From Haliscomenobacter sp. (GTDB lineage Bacteria; Bacteroidota; Bacteroidia; Chitinophagales; Saprospiraceae): a stretch of 64,000 nt of DNA. The stretch lies in the NCBI RefSeq assembly GCF_016718685.1, contig NZ_JADKCX010000018.1, positions 1-64,000 on the forward strand, given 5' to 3'. This document shows, one piece after another, positions 43,667 to 51,721 of the stretch. Numbering within the stretch: position 1 is the stretch's first letter; each line of letters begins with the position of its first letter. Position numbers and translations under genes: made by a program. The notes under the pieces were generated by a model. The model did not search any database. It worked only from the letters and a program-made list of their open reading frames with translations, and was not told where the DNA came from.

Positions 43667-44275
43667 TTATTTGCCCACCACTACTTTCGCGTAGCGGATC
43701 ATTTTGTCTTTTAATTTATATCCTTTCTCCAGGGTATCAATAATTTTGCCTTTCAGGTCTTCTGAGGGGGCAGGTATTTCCGTAATGGCTTCATGAATTT
43801 CTGTATCAAACGGCTGTCCATTTGATTCCATGGGTTCCAACCCTTGTGCAGCCAGAATATGGTACAACTTATGGTACACCAATTTGATCCCTTCGCCAAA
43901 AGGTTCGGGGCTATTGGGCAATTCTCCAGCGGCTTTTACCCGATCAAAATCATCCAATGCAGGCAACAAGGCCTGAATGGTATCGCGAGCAGCCATATTC
44001 ATCAAATCCAGGCGCTCTTTGAGGGTACGGCGCTTGAAATTGTCGAACTCTGCGATGTGCCGGATGTACTTATCTTGCAATTCGGCGTAGTCGCGCTGTG
44101 AGCGAGCCAATTGTTCTTCTACCGCAAACTCGGCACCTGCCGAGCTTTCTTCTTGCCCCTCGGCATCGTTCAGATTGTTTTCGTTTTCCACGGGTGTTTC
44201 TATGGTTTCTTCGTTGACTTCCATTTCTTTATCTTGGTCCTTCACGGCTTGAAAGTTTTTGGAAATGCTTAGCAA
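43667..44275 (-). CDS. grpE: Nucleotide exchange factor GrpE
   Basis: 202 residues from 44275, or 185 from Met 44224, where MEVNEETIETPVENE begins a typical acidic GrpE N-terminus. A long coiled coil (ARSQRDYAELQDKYIRHIAEFDNFKRRTLKERLD) and the beta-wing (GKIIDTLEKGYKLKDKMIRYAKVVVGK) are clear. It releases ADP from DnaK. Upstream of dnaJ in one operon. Confidence 0.95.
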   Translation of the reverse strand: MLSISKNFQAVKDQDKEMEVNEETIETPVENENNLNDAEGQEESSAGAEFAVEEQLARSQRDYAELQDKYIRHIAEFDNFKRRTLKERLDLMNMAARDTIQALLPALDDFDRVKAAGELPNSPEPFGEGIKLVYHKLYHILAAQGLEPMESNGQPFDTEIHEAITEIPAPSEDLKGKIIDTLEKGYKLKDKMIRYAKVVVGK

Positions 44276-44349
44276 TTATCTTGCCATGTCAGGAAAAATG
44301 GGGAATAGATGGTCAGCTTGTCAGTTTTTGTCAGAATGTCCTGCCAAAA

Positions 44350-44883
44350 TTATTCGGCGATGATTTTTTCCACATCTTCAGGATGTACATTCACGCCCAC
44401 AATTGTGCCTTGCGGATCGATGAGGTAATTGCTGGGTAAAGCCCTCACTTTGTATAACTGCGCAATAGGGGAGTTGAAAAATTTCATGCTACTGGTTTGA
44501 TCCAGAATGTGATAAGGCCAGTTGAGTCCGTCATTGAAAATGGCGCGTTTCCAGCTTTCTTCATTGCGCTCAATAGCAATGCTGACCATGTGAAAAGCAT
44601 CTGCTTTTTTGAGTTTTTTTCCCGCATAACGGGTATTGAATGCAACCCAGGCGGGATTTTCCATGCGGCAAGGACCACACCAAGACCCCCAAAAATCGAG
44701 CAAAACATAACTGCCCCGCAAATCCGAGAGCTTGAAGGCTTGATTATCGATGGTAACCGCCTGAAAATTCAAGGCTTTTTGGCCATTGATGAACTGTGGT
44801 TTGGTGTAAAAGTATTTCCCTGCATACACACCAATTACGGCCACCAAAAGGATCATCACCAAACGATCGAAAGTCAGTTTCAT
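44350..44883 (-). CDS. TlpA-like thioredoxin-fold protein
   Basis: 177 residues. An N-terminal membrane anchor (LVMILLVAVIGVYAGKYFY) precedes a thioredoxin domain with active site WGSWCGPC and the cis-Pro region RALPSNYLIDPQGTIVG. Membrane-anchored TlpA/ResA-type proteins reduce or exchange disulfides in the periplasm, often for cytochrome c maturation. It lies 75 bp upstream of grpE on the same strand, separate in function. A GTTGAGAAG-type repeat precedes its start. Confidence 0.88.
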   Translation of the reverse strand: MKLTFDRLVMILLVAVIGVYAGKYFYTKPQFINGQKALNFQAVTIDNQAFKLSDLRGSYVLLDFWGSWCGPCRMENPAWVAFNTRYAGKKLKKADAFHMVSIAIERNEESWKRAIFNDGLNWPYHILDQTSSMKFFNSPIAQLYKVRALPSNYLIDPQGTIVGVNVHPEDVEKIIAE

Positions 44884-44885
44884 GA

Positions 44886-44972
44886 AAAAAAGTTGAGAAG
44901 GTTGAGAAGGTTGAGAAGTTGAGGGTTTGTCGCATTTGCGGTAGCCTCACTTCTCAACTTTTTTCAACTTTT
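44886..44972. repeat. Inverted repeat of GTTGAGAAG units with a TGTCGC...GTAGCCTCA core
   Basis: Left arm AAGTTGAGAAGGTTGAGAAGG, core TGTCGCATTTGCGGTAGCC (44928-44946), right arm CTTCTCAACTTTTTTCAACT. The right arm reaches the stop of the nucleotidyltransferase gene. The core is shared in inverted form with the element at 46001-46133. Confidence 0.75.
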
Positions 44973-45972
44973 AACTAAAATCAATCTCGGTATTGTCACC
45001 AATATTCAAACTTTGGCGCAAACCGGTGATGGACGCATCATTGCCAACTACAGAGTTCTGCAAGATGATTTCCTGAATGGCGGCATAATTGCCGATGATG
45101 GAATCCCGCACGATGGCGTTGCTGATGCGTACATTGTTGCCAATGGTAACATGTGGACCGATAATAGAGTTGCTGATTTGGCAATTTTCTCCAATGCTGA
45201 CTGGGTGGATGACAATTGAACTGTCAAAATCTGGCAAATTGGCCGAAGCGTAGCCTTTGCGTCGCAGCATGATGGCATTGGTTTCCAGGAGCACATCTTT
45301 TTTGCCACAATTGAACCAATTGTCGACCTCGATGGTGCTGAATCGGGTGCCCGTTTCAATCATGCGCATCAGGGCATCGGTAAGCGGGAATTCGCCATCG
45401 GTACGGATGTTGTTGCTGATATTGAATTCCAGTGCCCGGATAAAAGCAGGAACTTCTTTGATGTGGTAAAACCCCACCATCGCCAGATTCGATTTAGGGA
45501 TGCGGGGCTTTTCAATCAATTTGTTGACGAGGCCATCTTCATCATATTCAACAACGCCATATTCCCGAGGATCGTGTACTTTTTTTACACCCAATGTAGA
45601 ATAGGGGTCGTTGAGTACTTTTTGAAAATCGAGGTCGATGATGGTGTCACCAAAAAAAACAAACACATCATCCGCATCACGAATGGATTCGCGAGCGGTC
45701 CAGATGGCGTGTGCCGAACCCAAGCGCATTTCCTGATTGACGAATTGTTTTTCGATGTCTGGATAGGCCTGCTCAACGTAATTTTTGATTTTTTCGCCCA
45801 AATATCCAATCACAAAGATGAAATCACGCACTCCGATCTCAATCAGTTGATCTATGATGAACGAAATGATGGGTTTACCCGCAACGGGAATCAAGGGTTT
45901 GGGTTGGGTATAAGTGAGTGGGCGCAAACGGGTACCGGCACCAGCCACAGGAATAATTGCTTTGGTATGCAT
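44971..45972 (-). CDS. Sugar-phosphate nucleotidyltransferase (RmlA/GlmU-like)
   Basis: 333 residues. The N-terminal nucleotidyltransferase fold starts AIIPVAGAGTRLRPLTYTQPKPLIPVAGKP, with VFFGDTIIDLD as the metal-binding Asp region. A C-terminal left-handed beta helix (SIGENCQISNSIIGPHVTIGNNVRISNAIV) follows. It makes an NDP-sugar from NTP and sugar-1-phosphate for surface glycans; glucose-1-phosphate thymidylyl- or uridylyltransferase is most likely. The neighbouring genes give no pathway clue. Confidence 0.9.
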   Translation of the reverse strand: MHTKAIIPVAGAGTRLRPLTYTQPKPLIPVAGKPIISFIIDQLIEIGVRDFIFVIGYLGEKIKNYVEQAYPDIEKQFVNQEMRLGSAHAIWTARESIRDADDVFVFFGDTIIDLDFQKVLNDPYSTLGVKKVHDPREYGVVEYDEDGLVNKLIEKPRIPKSNLAMVGFYHIKEVPAFIRALEFNISNNIRTDGEFPLTDALMRMIETGTRFSTIEVDNWFNCGKKDVLLETNAIMLRRKGYASANLPDFDSSIVIHPVSIGENCQISNSIIGPHVTIGNNVRISNAIVRDSIIGNYAAIQEIILQNSVVGNDASITGLRQSLNIGDNTEIDFS

Positions 45973-46000
45973 GGTTTTTGCTTATCAGGGCTGTAAGATA

Positions 46001-46133
46001 GTTGAAAAGTTTAAAAGTTGAGAAGGTTGAGGAGTTGAGGCTACTGCGACATGCACAACTTCTCACCTCACACTCAAACCCATTTTTGCGTCAGCCTCAA
46101 CCTTCTCAACTCCTCAAATCCTCAACTTTTAAA
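46001..46133. repeat. Inverted repeat of GTTGAAAAG/GTTGAGAAG units
   Basis: Left units at 46001-46040 (GTTGAAAAGTTTAAAAGTTG), core TGAGGCTACTGCGACATGC (46036-46054), complements at 46095-46133 (CCTCAACCTTCTCAACTCC). The 3' end of the next gene lies in its right arm. The core resembles that of 44928-44949 inverted. Confidence 0.75.
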
Positions 46134-46693
46134 TTTGGGAAAAACGGATTTTCACTCACCGAAACAATCAAGGGTTCAAATGGAGGATCAAAAGCCATTC
46201 CTTTGAGTATACTGCTGAGGTTTTCCTTCCAATCGGTTTGCCCATCGTCTGATTCAAGCCAGCATACAAACTGGGCTTGCCGATCCACGTGGGCACGCTG
46301 GTGAACCAGGGTCCAAAATACCCAGTCAGATTTTTTCCAACGAAGCCGAAACAACCAAGGTAACAACAAACGGTAACTCCACTTACGGAGGTAATGTTGC
46401 TGAATTTTTAGAATCGCCTCCAGGGTATCGGCAGCTTTTTCGCGCAACTTGTCTGCCAACATTGCGGGCATCGGCAGCAGGTCCGGTGGAACAGGAGCAT
46501 TGACACGAGGATCACGGTTGAAATAATTTTTTACTTCCAGCAACAGCAATGGACCATCAGGAGGCAACACAATAAAATCGACCGCTTTGAAGCCAAAACC
46601 ACTAAGCCCTCGATAAAAGGTGTGGCTATCAAACTTGCGCACCAGCCAATCTTCCGGGAAATGGAAAACCAAACCACTTTCGTGAAATGTCAT
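46106..46693 (-). CDS. Unrecognised protein with a possible PD-(D/E)XK nuclease core
   Basis: 195 residues, soluble, rich in Trp and Leu, no signal peptide. The segment FKAVDFIVLPPDGPLLLLEVKNYF has the Asp ... Glu-X-Lys spacing of a PD-(D/E)XK motif III/II core, which would fit a restriction-like nuclease fold. The rest shows no clear domain. The C-terminal residues (NLKVEDLRS) and stop are encoded within the repeat at 46001-46133, so the original C-terminus may have been altered. It faces away from hisIE. The function is unknown; the nuclease suggestion is weak. Confidence 0.6.
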   Translation of the reverse strand: MTFHESGLVFHFPEDWLVRKFDSHTFYRGLSGFGFKAVDFIVLPPDGPLLLLEVKNYFNRDPRVNAPVPPDLLPMPAMLADKLREKAADTLEAILKIQQHYLRKWSYRLLLPWLFRLRWKKSDWVFWTLVHQRAHVDRQAQFVCWLESDDGQTDWKENLSSILKGMAFDPPFEPLIVSVSENPFFPNLKVEDLRS

Positions 46694-46781
46694 TGCTAAC
46701 CTTTTATTTAGGACAATGTAATGGCTTTTTTTGGGGCTTTGAAGTTTTGGGTGTTAATTTGCGGCAAATTAATTGAAGCCA

Positions 46782-47396
46782 ATGTCCATTGCTTTTGACT
46801 CAAACAGTGTTGATTTTCAAAAATCTGAAGGATTGGTGCCGGTCATCGTCCAGGACTTTGCCACCGAAAAAGTGCTGATGCTAGGCTACATGAACCGCGA
46901 AGCGTTGGATAAAACCTTGGCTGAAGGAATCGTTACTTTTTTCAGTCGCTCCAAAAACCGCTTGTGGACCAAAGGGGAATCGAGCAGTAATTTTTTACAT
47001 CTGGTGAGCGTCGCAGTAGATTGCGACCAGGATACCCTCCTGATCAAAGCCCGTCCTGATGGCCCTACCTGCCATACGGGTGCGGATACTTGTTGGAATG
47101 AAACCAACGTTTCGATCGATTTTTTGCGCCAACTCGAAAACGTGATCCGTCAACGGCGTGACCAGCCCGATGAAACTTCTTATACCGCTTCCCTGTTCAA
47201 ACGGGGCATCAACAAAATTGCCCAAAAAGTGGGTGAAGAAGCAGTTGAACTGGTCATCGAAGCGAAAGATGACAACGCCGATTTGTTTTTGAATGAGGCA
47301 GCCGATTTGCTGTTTCATTATTTGATTTTGTTGTCGGCAAAAGGCTATGAGTTGGGCGATGTGGTGAAGATTTTGGAAGGACGGCACAAGAAATAA
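46782..47396 (+). CDS. hisIE: Bifunctional phosphoribosyl-AMP cyclohydrolase / phosphoribosyl-ATP diphosphatase
   Basis: 204 residues from ATG 46782. HisI part (VPVIVQDFATEKVLMLGYMNREAL, TFFSRSKNRLWTKGESSSNFLHL, with Cys/His zinc residues in VDCDQDTLLIKARPDGPTCHTG) and HisE part (YTASLFKRGINKIAQKVGEEAVELVIEAKDD). These are steps 2 and 3 of histidine synthesis. No other his genes are in the window. Confidence 0.95.
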   Translation: MSIAFDSNSVDFQKSEGLVPVIVQDFATEKVLMLGYMNREALDKTLAEGIVTFFSRSKNRLWTKGESSSNFLHLVSVAVDCDQDTLLIKARPDGPTCHTGADTCWNETNVSIDFLRQLENVIRQRRDQPDETSYTASLFKRGINKIAQKVGEEAVELVIEAKDDNADLFLNEAADLLFHYLILLSAKGYELGDVVKILEGRHKK

Positions 47397-47512
47397 TTAT
47401 GTTTTCGCGAATGGATTTTGTGAAAATTTGTGCAATTTGTGGCTAATAAAATCCTTGTGATCTTCGCCGTAAGCGAGGACTAAATTTCATGGTTTTTTTT
47501 AAAGTAACCACA

Positions 47513-48001
47513 ATGCTGCTCCAAACCTACCTCTCTTCACCATTCGGCTGCTTCGAAATCAAAGGCAGTAAGCTGGGCATCTCCTCCGTTAAAAAGGTGC
47601 AAAAAGACCCTTGCCCGGAGCAAACACACCCTGAAGAACTGCAAGACTGCGTGCAACAACTCCGTGAATACTTCAACCGCGAGCGTAGTGTATTTGAGTT
47701 GAAACTGGATTTTGGAGATACTCCAGATTTTACGGTAGCAGTTTGGAACGAACTGCTCAAGATTCCTTACGGCCATACCACCTCTTACCTCGCCATTGCC
47801 AAAGCCTTGAACAACCCCGAAGCCGTACGCGCGGTAGGCCAGGCCAATGCCAACAACAACATCGCCATCATTGTCCCTTGCCACCGCTGCATTGCGAGTA
47901 GCGGCGATTTACACGGTTATTTTTATGGCCTGGACATGAAACGGGCTTTGTTGGAGCTGGAAAATCCGCTTAGCTACGGGCGGCAAGGGAGTTTGTTTTA
48001 A
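47513..48001 (+). CDS. ogt: Methylated-DNA-[protein]-cysteine S-methyltransferase
   Basis: 162 residues from ATG 47513. It removes alkyl groups from O6-alkylguanine. The active-site motif IIVPCHRC (Cys acceptor) and the helix-turn-helix residues IPYGHTTSYLAIAKALNNPEAVRAVGQANANN are intact. The short N-terminal domain is typical of Ogt/AGT without the Ada fusion. A second repair gene (AlkA-like) lies 10 kb away. Confidence 0.93.
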   Translation: MLLQTYLSSPFGCFEIKGSKLGISSVKKVQKDPCPEQTHPEELQDCVQQLREYFNRERSVFELKLDFGDTPDFTVAVWNELLKIPYGHTTSYLAIAKALNNPEAVRAVGQANANNNIAIIVPCHRCIASSGDLHGYFYGLDMKRALLELENPLSYGRQGSLF

Positions 48002-48087
48002 AATTACCCCGTGCTAATTTTGATCCACAATGACTTCCATCTGAAAGTTTAATTTTTCGTACTTTTGCGCTCCGAAAATCGTCGCGC

Positions 48088-49669
48088 ATGAGTTTTATCG
48101 AAGAATTAAAGAAACGCCGCACTTTTGGCATCATCAGTCACCCGGACGCAGGTAAAACTACGCTGACCGAAAAATTGCTGCTGTTTGGTGGGGCCATCCA
48201 AGTGGCTGGGGCCGTAAAATCAAATAAAATCAAAAAGGCAGCGACTTCCGACTTTATGGAAATCGAACGGCAACGGGGCATTTCCGTGGCTACTTCCGTG
48301 ATGGCCTTTGATTACCGGGGTCTCAAGATCAACATCCTTGATACCCCTGGCCACGAAGATTTTGCGGAAGATACCTACCGCACCCTCACCGCCGTAGACA
48401 GCGTGATCGTGGTCATCGACGTTGCCAAAGGGGTGGAGCCACAAACCGAAAAAACTCGTGCGGGTTTGCCGCATGCGCAATACGCACATCATCGTGTTCA
48501 TCAATAAGTTGGACCGCGAAGGGAAAGACGCTTTTGACCTGCTGGATGAAGTGGAAAGTAAACTCGGCCTGAGTGTTACCCCCTTGAGCTGGCCGATCGG
48601 CATGGGTAGCCGCTTCAAAGGCGTATACAGCATTTATGAAAAAAACCTGATCCTCTTTCAGTCCCACGGCAAACAAGAAGAAGAGGAAATCATCAGCATC
48701 ACCGACCTCAACGATGAAAGGCTGGACAAGGAAGTAGGCAAGGACATGGCCAAAACGCTGCGAGATGAAACCGAGGTGATCAAGGATCTCTACCCCGAAT
48801 TTGATCAGGAATACTACCTCGCGGGTGAACTCTCACCCGTATTTTTTGGCTCGGCGGTCAACAACTTTGGGGTGCGCGAATTGCTGGATTGTTTTGTGGA
48901 AATCGCCCCCGAACCCCTGCCACGCGAAACCGAAGAACGCCCCGTCAACCCGACCGAAGACCAATTCAGTGGATTTATTTTTAAAATCCACGCCAATATG
49001 GACCCCAATCACCGCGACCGCATTGCCTTTTTGCGGATATGTTCCGGCAAGTTTGAACGCAACACCAACTACCTACACGTTCGCCAGAACAAAAAGATGA
49101 AGTTTGCCAACCCAACTTCGTTTATGGCGGCCAAAAAAACAGTGATTGACGAGGCCTTTCCCGGCGACGTGATTGGTTTATACGATTCCGGCAACTTTAA
49201 AATTGGTGATGCGCTGACGGGTGGAGAAGTTCTGCACTTCAAGGGCATTCCCAGTTTTTCACCCGAACAATTCCGCTTTGTCAACAACGCTGATCCCCTT
49301 AAAACCAAACAATTGGCCAAGGGGCTGGATCAGCTCATGGACGAAGGTGTTGCACAAATGTTCACCCGTGATACGGACGGGCGGCGCATCATTGGCACGG
49401 TGGGTGCCCTGCAATTTGAAGTGATTCAGTATCGACTGGAGCACGAATACGGTGCCAAAGTAACCTACGAACCCGCTTCCTTGCGCAAAGCCTGCTGGAT
49501 TTCATCTCCCGATGATGTGGCTTTAAAAGAATTCACTGCCCGCCGCAAAAAAGACCTCGCGCACGATACGGAAGGCAAACTGGTTTTTATGGCCGAATCA
49601 GAATGGTCGCTGAAAATGGTACAGGAAAACCACCCGAAGGTGCAGTTTCATTTTACCAGTGAGTTTTAG
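48088..49669 (+). pseudogene. prfC: Peptide chain release factor 3, with one frameshift
   Basis: GTPase that recycles RF1/RF2 after translation termination. The first frame carries GIISHPDAGKTTLTEKLLLFGG (P-loop), the RGISVATSVMAF switch I and ILDTPGHEDF (switch II); the second carries HIIVFINKLDREG (NKxD) and the C-terminal domains. The two join if one A is removed from AAAAAA (48449-48454), giving EKLVRVCRMRN and ~527 residues. RF3 is dispensable in some bacteria, so a real loss is possible, but homopolymer error is simpler. It starts at ATG 48088; TACTTTTG at 48060 fits a -7 box. Confidence 0.9.
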
Positions 49670-49741
49670 TTTTTTAATCATCTGGGAGACAAGCCGATTA
49701 TCTATGCAGGACGCTTAAAGCCAGGTGCGAAATAATTACGG

Positions 49742-50842
49742 TTAAAGTTTCCATCCCTTCCAATCCAATTGCACCCGCTTTCCGGTTTGGGCGGCTTTGA
49801 CAATGGCTTCAATGATTTTTAAATCAATCATGCCTTCCACGCCGGAAGCTTCGGGCGTACGCTGGTTCATTACATCCTGAGCAAAAGCATCCATTTGTTT
49901 AATTTGTTGAAATTCAGGAGTCTGATAATTTAGTTTGCCTTCAAAAGTTTCGCCTTGTGCGCCCGTGGCATTGTACGAAGGTTGCAGGCCATACCATTGA
50001 TATCCGCTGGTGACGTGCAGGCGGTCTACATAAGAAGAGTAAGTTGTAGTGGAATTGGATACTGCTCCACCAGGAAATTCCATCTGAAACATCACCATTT
50101 CGTAAATGTCCTTAAACACTTTTTCGTCGCGCACAAAACCTTGGGCGGTGACTGCATTGGGCAGTTCGCCCACCGTACGCCGAGCGCCCTGGATACAATA
50201 TACGCCCAGATCCATGATGGCACCGCCGCCACCGAGCGCTTTATTCAGTCGCCACACTTTGGGGTCGGCCATAGAAAAACCCAGACTACTTTCGACGGTT
50301 TTGACTGAGCCATGCACTTTTTGGGTGCCCAGCCGGCGGATTTCCAGGTGGTAGGGGTCGTAGTACAAACGGTAGCCAACACCCAATTGAACCTTCGCAG
50401 TTTGGCAAGCCGCAATCATTTGTTCACACTCTTTGACGTTGAGTGCCATGGGCTTTTCACAGATGACGTGTTTGCCCGCTTTGGCGGCACGAATGCTGAA
50501 CTCGGCGTGCATGGAATTGGGTAGCACTACGTACACAATGTCGATGTCCGGATTGTTGCGAATCTGGTCGAAGTTGTCGTAGTTGTACACGTTTTGCTCG
50601 GGGATGTTGTATTGTTTCTTCCAGGTTTCGGCTTTGCTGGGCGTGCCCGTTACGATGCCGACCAATTGACAATGCTGGGTTTGTTGGAGCGCAGGGGCCA
50701 ATTGGCGGGTGGCGTAATTGCCGAGTCCGACCAGGGCTACGCCCAATTTTTTTTCAGGATGAGGAAAGCAGCCCAGGCTTGACGGAGCCAATAAGGATGC
50801 GGCGGCAAAAGAGGTCTGGGCAATGAATTTACGGCGTTGCAT
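49742..50842 (-). CDS. Exported Gfo/Idh/MocA-family oxidoreductase
   Basis: 366 residues from ATG 50842. A twin-arginine-like leader (MQRRKFIAQTSFAAASLLAP) suggests Tat export. The Rossmann fold starts LGVALVGLGNYATRQLAPALQ; the conserved CEKPMALNVKECEQMI motif gives the sugar/cofactor-binding Lys. Relatives oxidise or isomerise sugars with a bound NAD(P). The upstream extension was rejected because it lacks any leader. The substrate is unknown. Confidence 0.88.
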   Translation of the reverse strand: MQRRKFIAQTSFAAASLLAPSSLGCFPHPEKKLGVALVGLGNYATRQLAPALQQTQHCQLVGIVTGTPSKAETWKKQYNIPEQNVYNYDNFDQIRNNPDIDIVYVVLPNSMHAEFSIRAAKAGKHVICEKPMALNVKECEQMIAACQTAKVQLGVGYRLYYDPYHLEIRRLGTQKVHGSVKTVESSLGFSMADPKVWRLNKALGGGGAIMDLGVYCIQGARRTVGELPNAVTAQGFVRDEKVFKDIYEMVMFQMEFPGGAVSNSTTTYSSYVDRLHVTSGYQWYGLQPSYNATGAQGETFEGKLNYQTPEFQQIKQMDAFAQDVMNQRTPEASGVEGMIDLKIIEAIVKAAQTGKRVQLDWKGWKL

Positions 50843-50886
50843 GGCTTGTTGTTTTAGTATCGAGTGAATAAATGTAGGGACACTTT

Positions 50887-51585
50887 TTATTCGACTTTTT
50901 TGCGCAATTGCATGAAAGTAAACACGTGCAAAAACACCGCAAAAGGCATGTAAAACCCGGCAATCAGCAGATAAGGCATTTGGGTGAATTCCGCAGAGAT
51001 GGGGTTTTGGGTAAATCCCCACATTTGTGGGCTGAGAACCAGGGTGTTGAAGATAAAAATGATGTTGGCCAACAACAACAAACTGAGGATACTCCAGATC
51101 CAGGTAGCTATGCGAGCAATTCCCGCCTTTCGGTACAACAACCAGGCAACCGGAATGGCCAACAAACCCGATACGATGTCAAAATTGTACCCTTCAAAAG
51201 TAGCTTGCACCGGACCAATGCCTTTGAGGTAAATGCCCAGGATCAAAAACTCTACCCCGATGCGGAAAGACTGGATCAGCACAGGTTGCCAAATGGGGAT
51301 GCTTTGGGCAAACGGCCGGTGTTTACCAGTAGCATAAAACCAGGCAATGAATACAAAGGCGGGCAAAATGACGAACAGTGGAATACGTGGTGGATTGACC
51401 ATCGGGCGCAATACCCCCAATCGGTCCAGGATAATCAGGTAAATCGTCCACAGGAGTAACCCTGCATACAACATAAATAGCCCGGTGCGCGGCAATTGGT
51501 CATTGACTTTTTGCACGCGGGCATAGGCAAATCCAATCACGGCGAACAATGCGCTATAGAGCAGACAAAAATTGAAGGTAAGCAT
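50887..51585 (-). CDS. Seven-transmembrane protein of unknown function
   Basis: 232 residues from MLTFNFCLLYS (ATG 51585). About seven hydrophobic segments (LLYSALFAVIGFAYA, LFMLYAGLLLWTIYLIIL, IPLFVILPAFVFIAWFY, LIQSFRIGVEFLILGIYL, VSGLLAIPVAWLLY, LSLLLLANIIFIFNTLV, FYMPFAVFLHVFTFMQL), so an inner-membrane protein. No recognised domain. It lies 45 bp upstream of the oxidoreductase gene on the same strand, so a common transcript is possible. Confidence 0.78.
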   Translation of the reverse strand: MLTFNFCLLYSALFAVIGFAYARVQKVNDQLPRTGLFMLYAGLLLWTIYLIILDRLGVLRPMVNPPRIPLFVILPAFVFIAWFYATGKHRPFAQSIPIWQPVLIQSFRIGVEFLILGIYLKGIGPVQATFEGYNFDIVSGLLAIPVAWLLYRKAGIARIATWIWSILSLLLLANIIFIFNTLVLSPQMWGFTQNPISAEFTQMPYLLIAGFYMPFAVFLHVFTFMQLRKKVE

Positions 51586-51651
51586 GATTTCAGGCGTTTG
51601 ATCATTAGACAATACTACGGCTTTTATGTGGCAAAAAACAAGCAAAACAAT

Positions 51652-51685
51652 AAAGGGAAAAGCTTGGTAATCAGCTCTTCCCTTT
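51652..51685 (-). terminator. Hairpin terminator of the ABC/M1 cluster
   Basis: AAAGGGAA / TTCCCTTT with AGCT / AGCT inside pairs around an 8-nt loop; in leftward sense TATTGTTTTGC follows. It ends the cluster 37 bp after the fusion gene. Confidence 0.7.
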
Positions 51686-51721
51686 GTTTTTAATCAAAAT
51701 GAAAACAAATGTGCAGTGCCA

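Noticed and set aside
44886..46133. Insertion sequence made of two inverted repeats around a gene
   Set aside because: The enclosed gene is a housekeeping-type nucleotidyltransferase, not a transposase, and the repeats are also found elsewhere without it.
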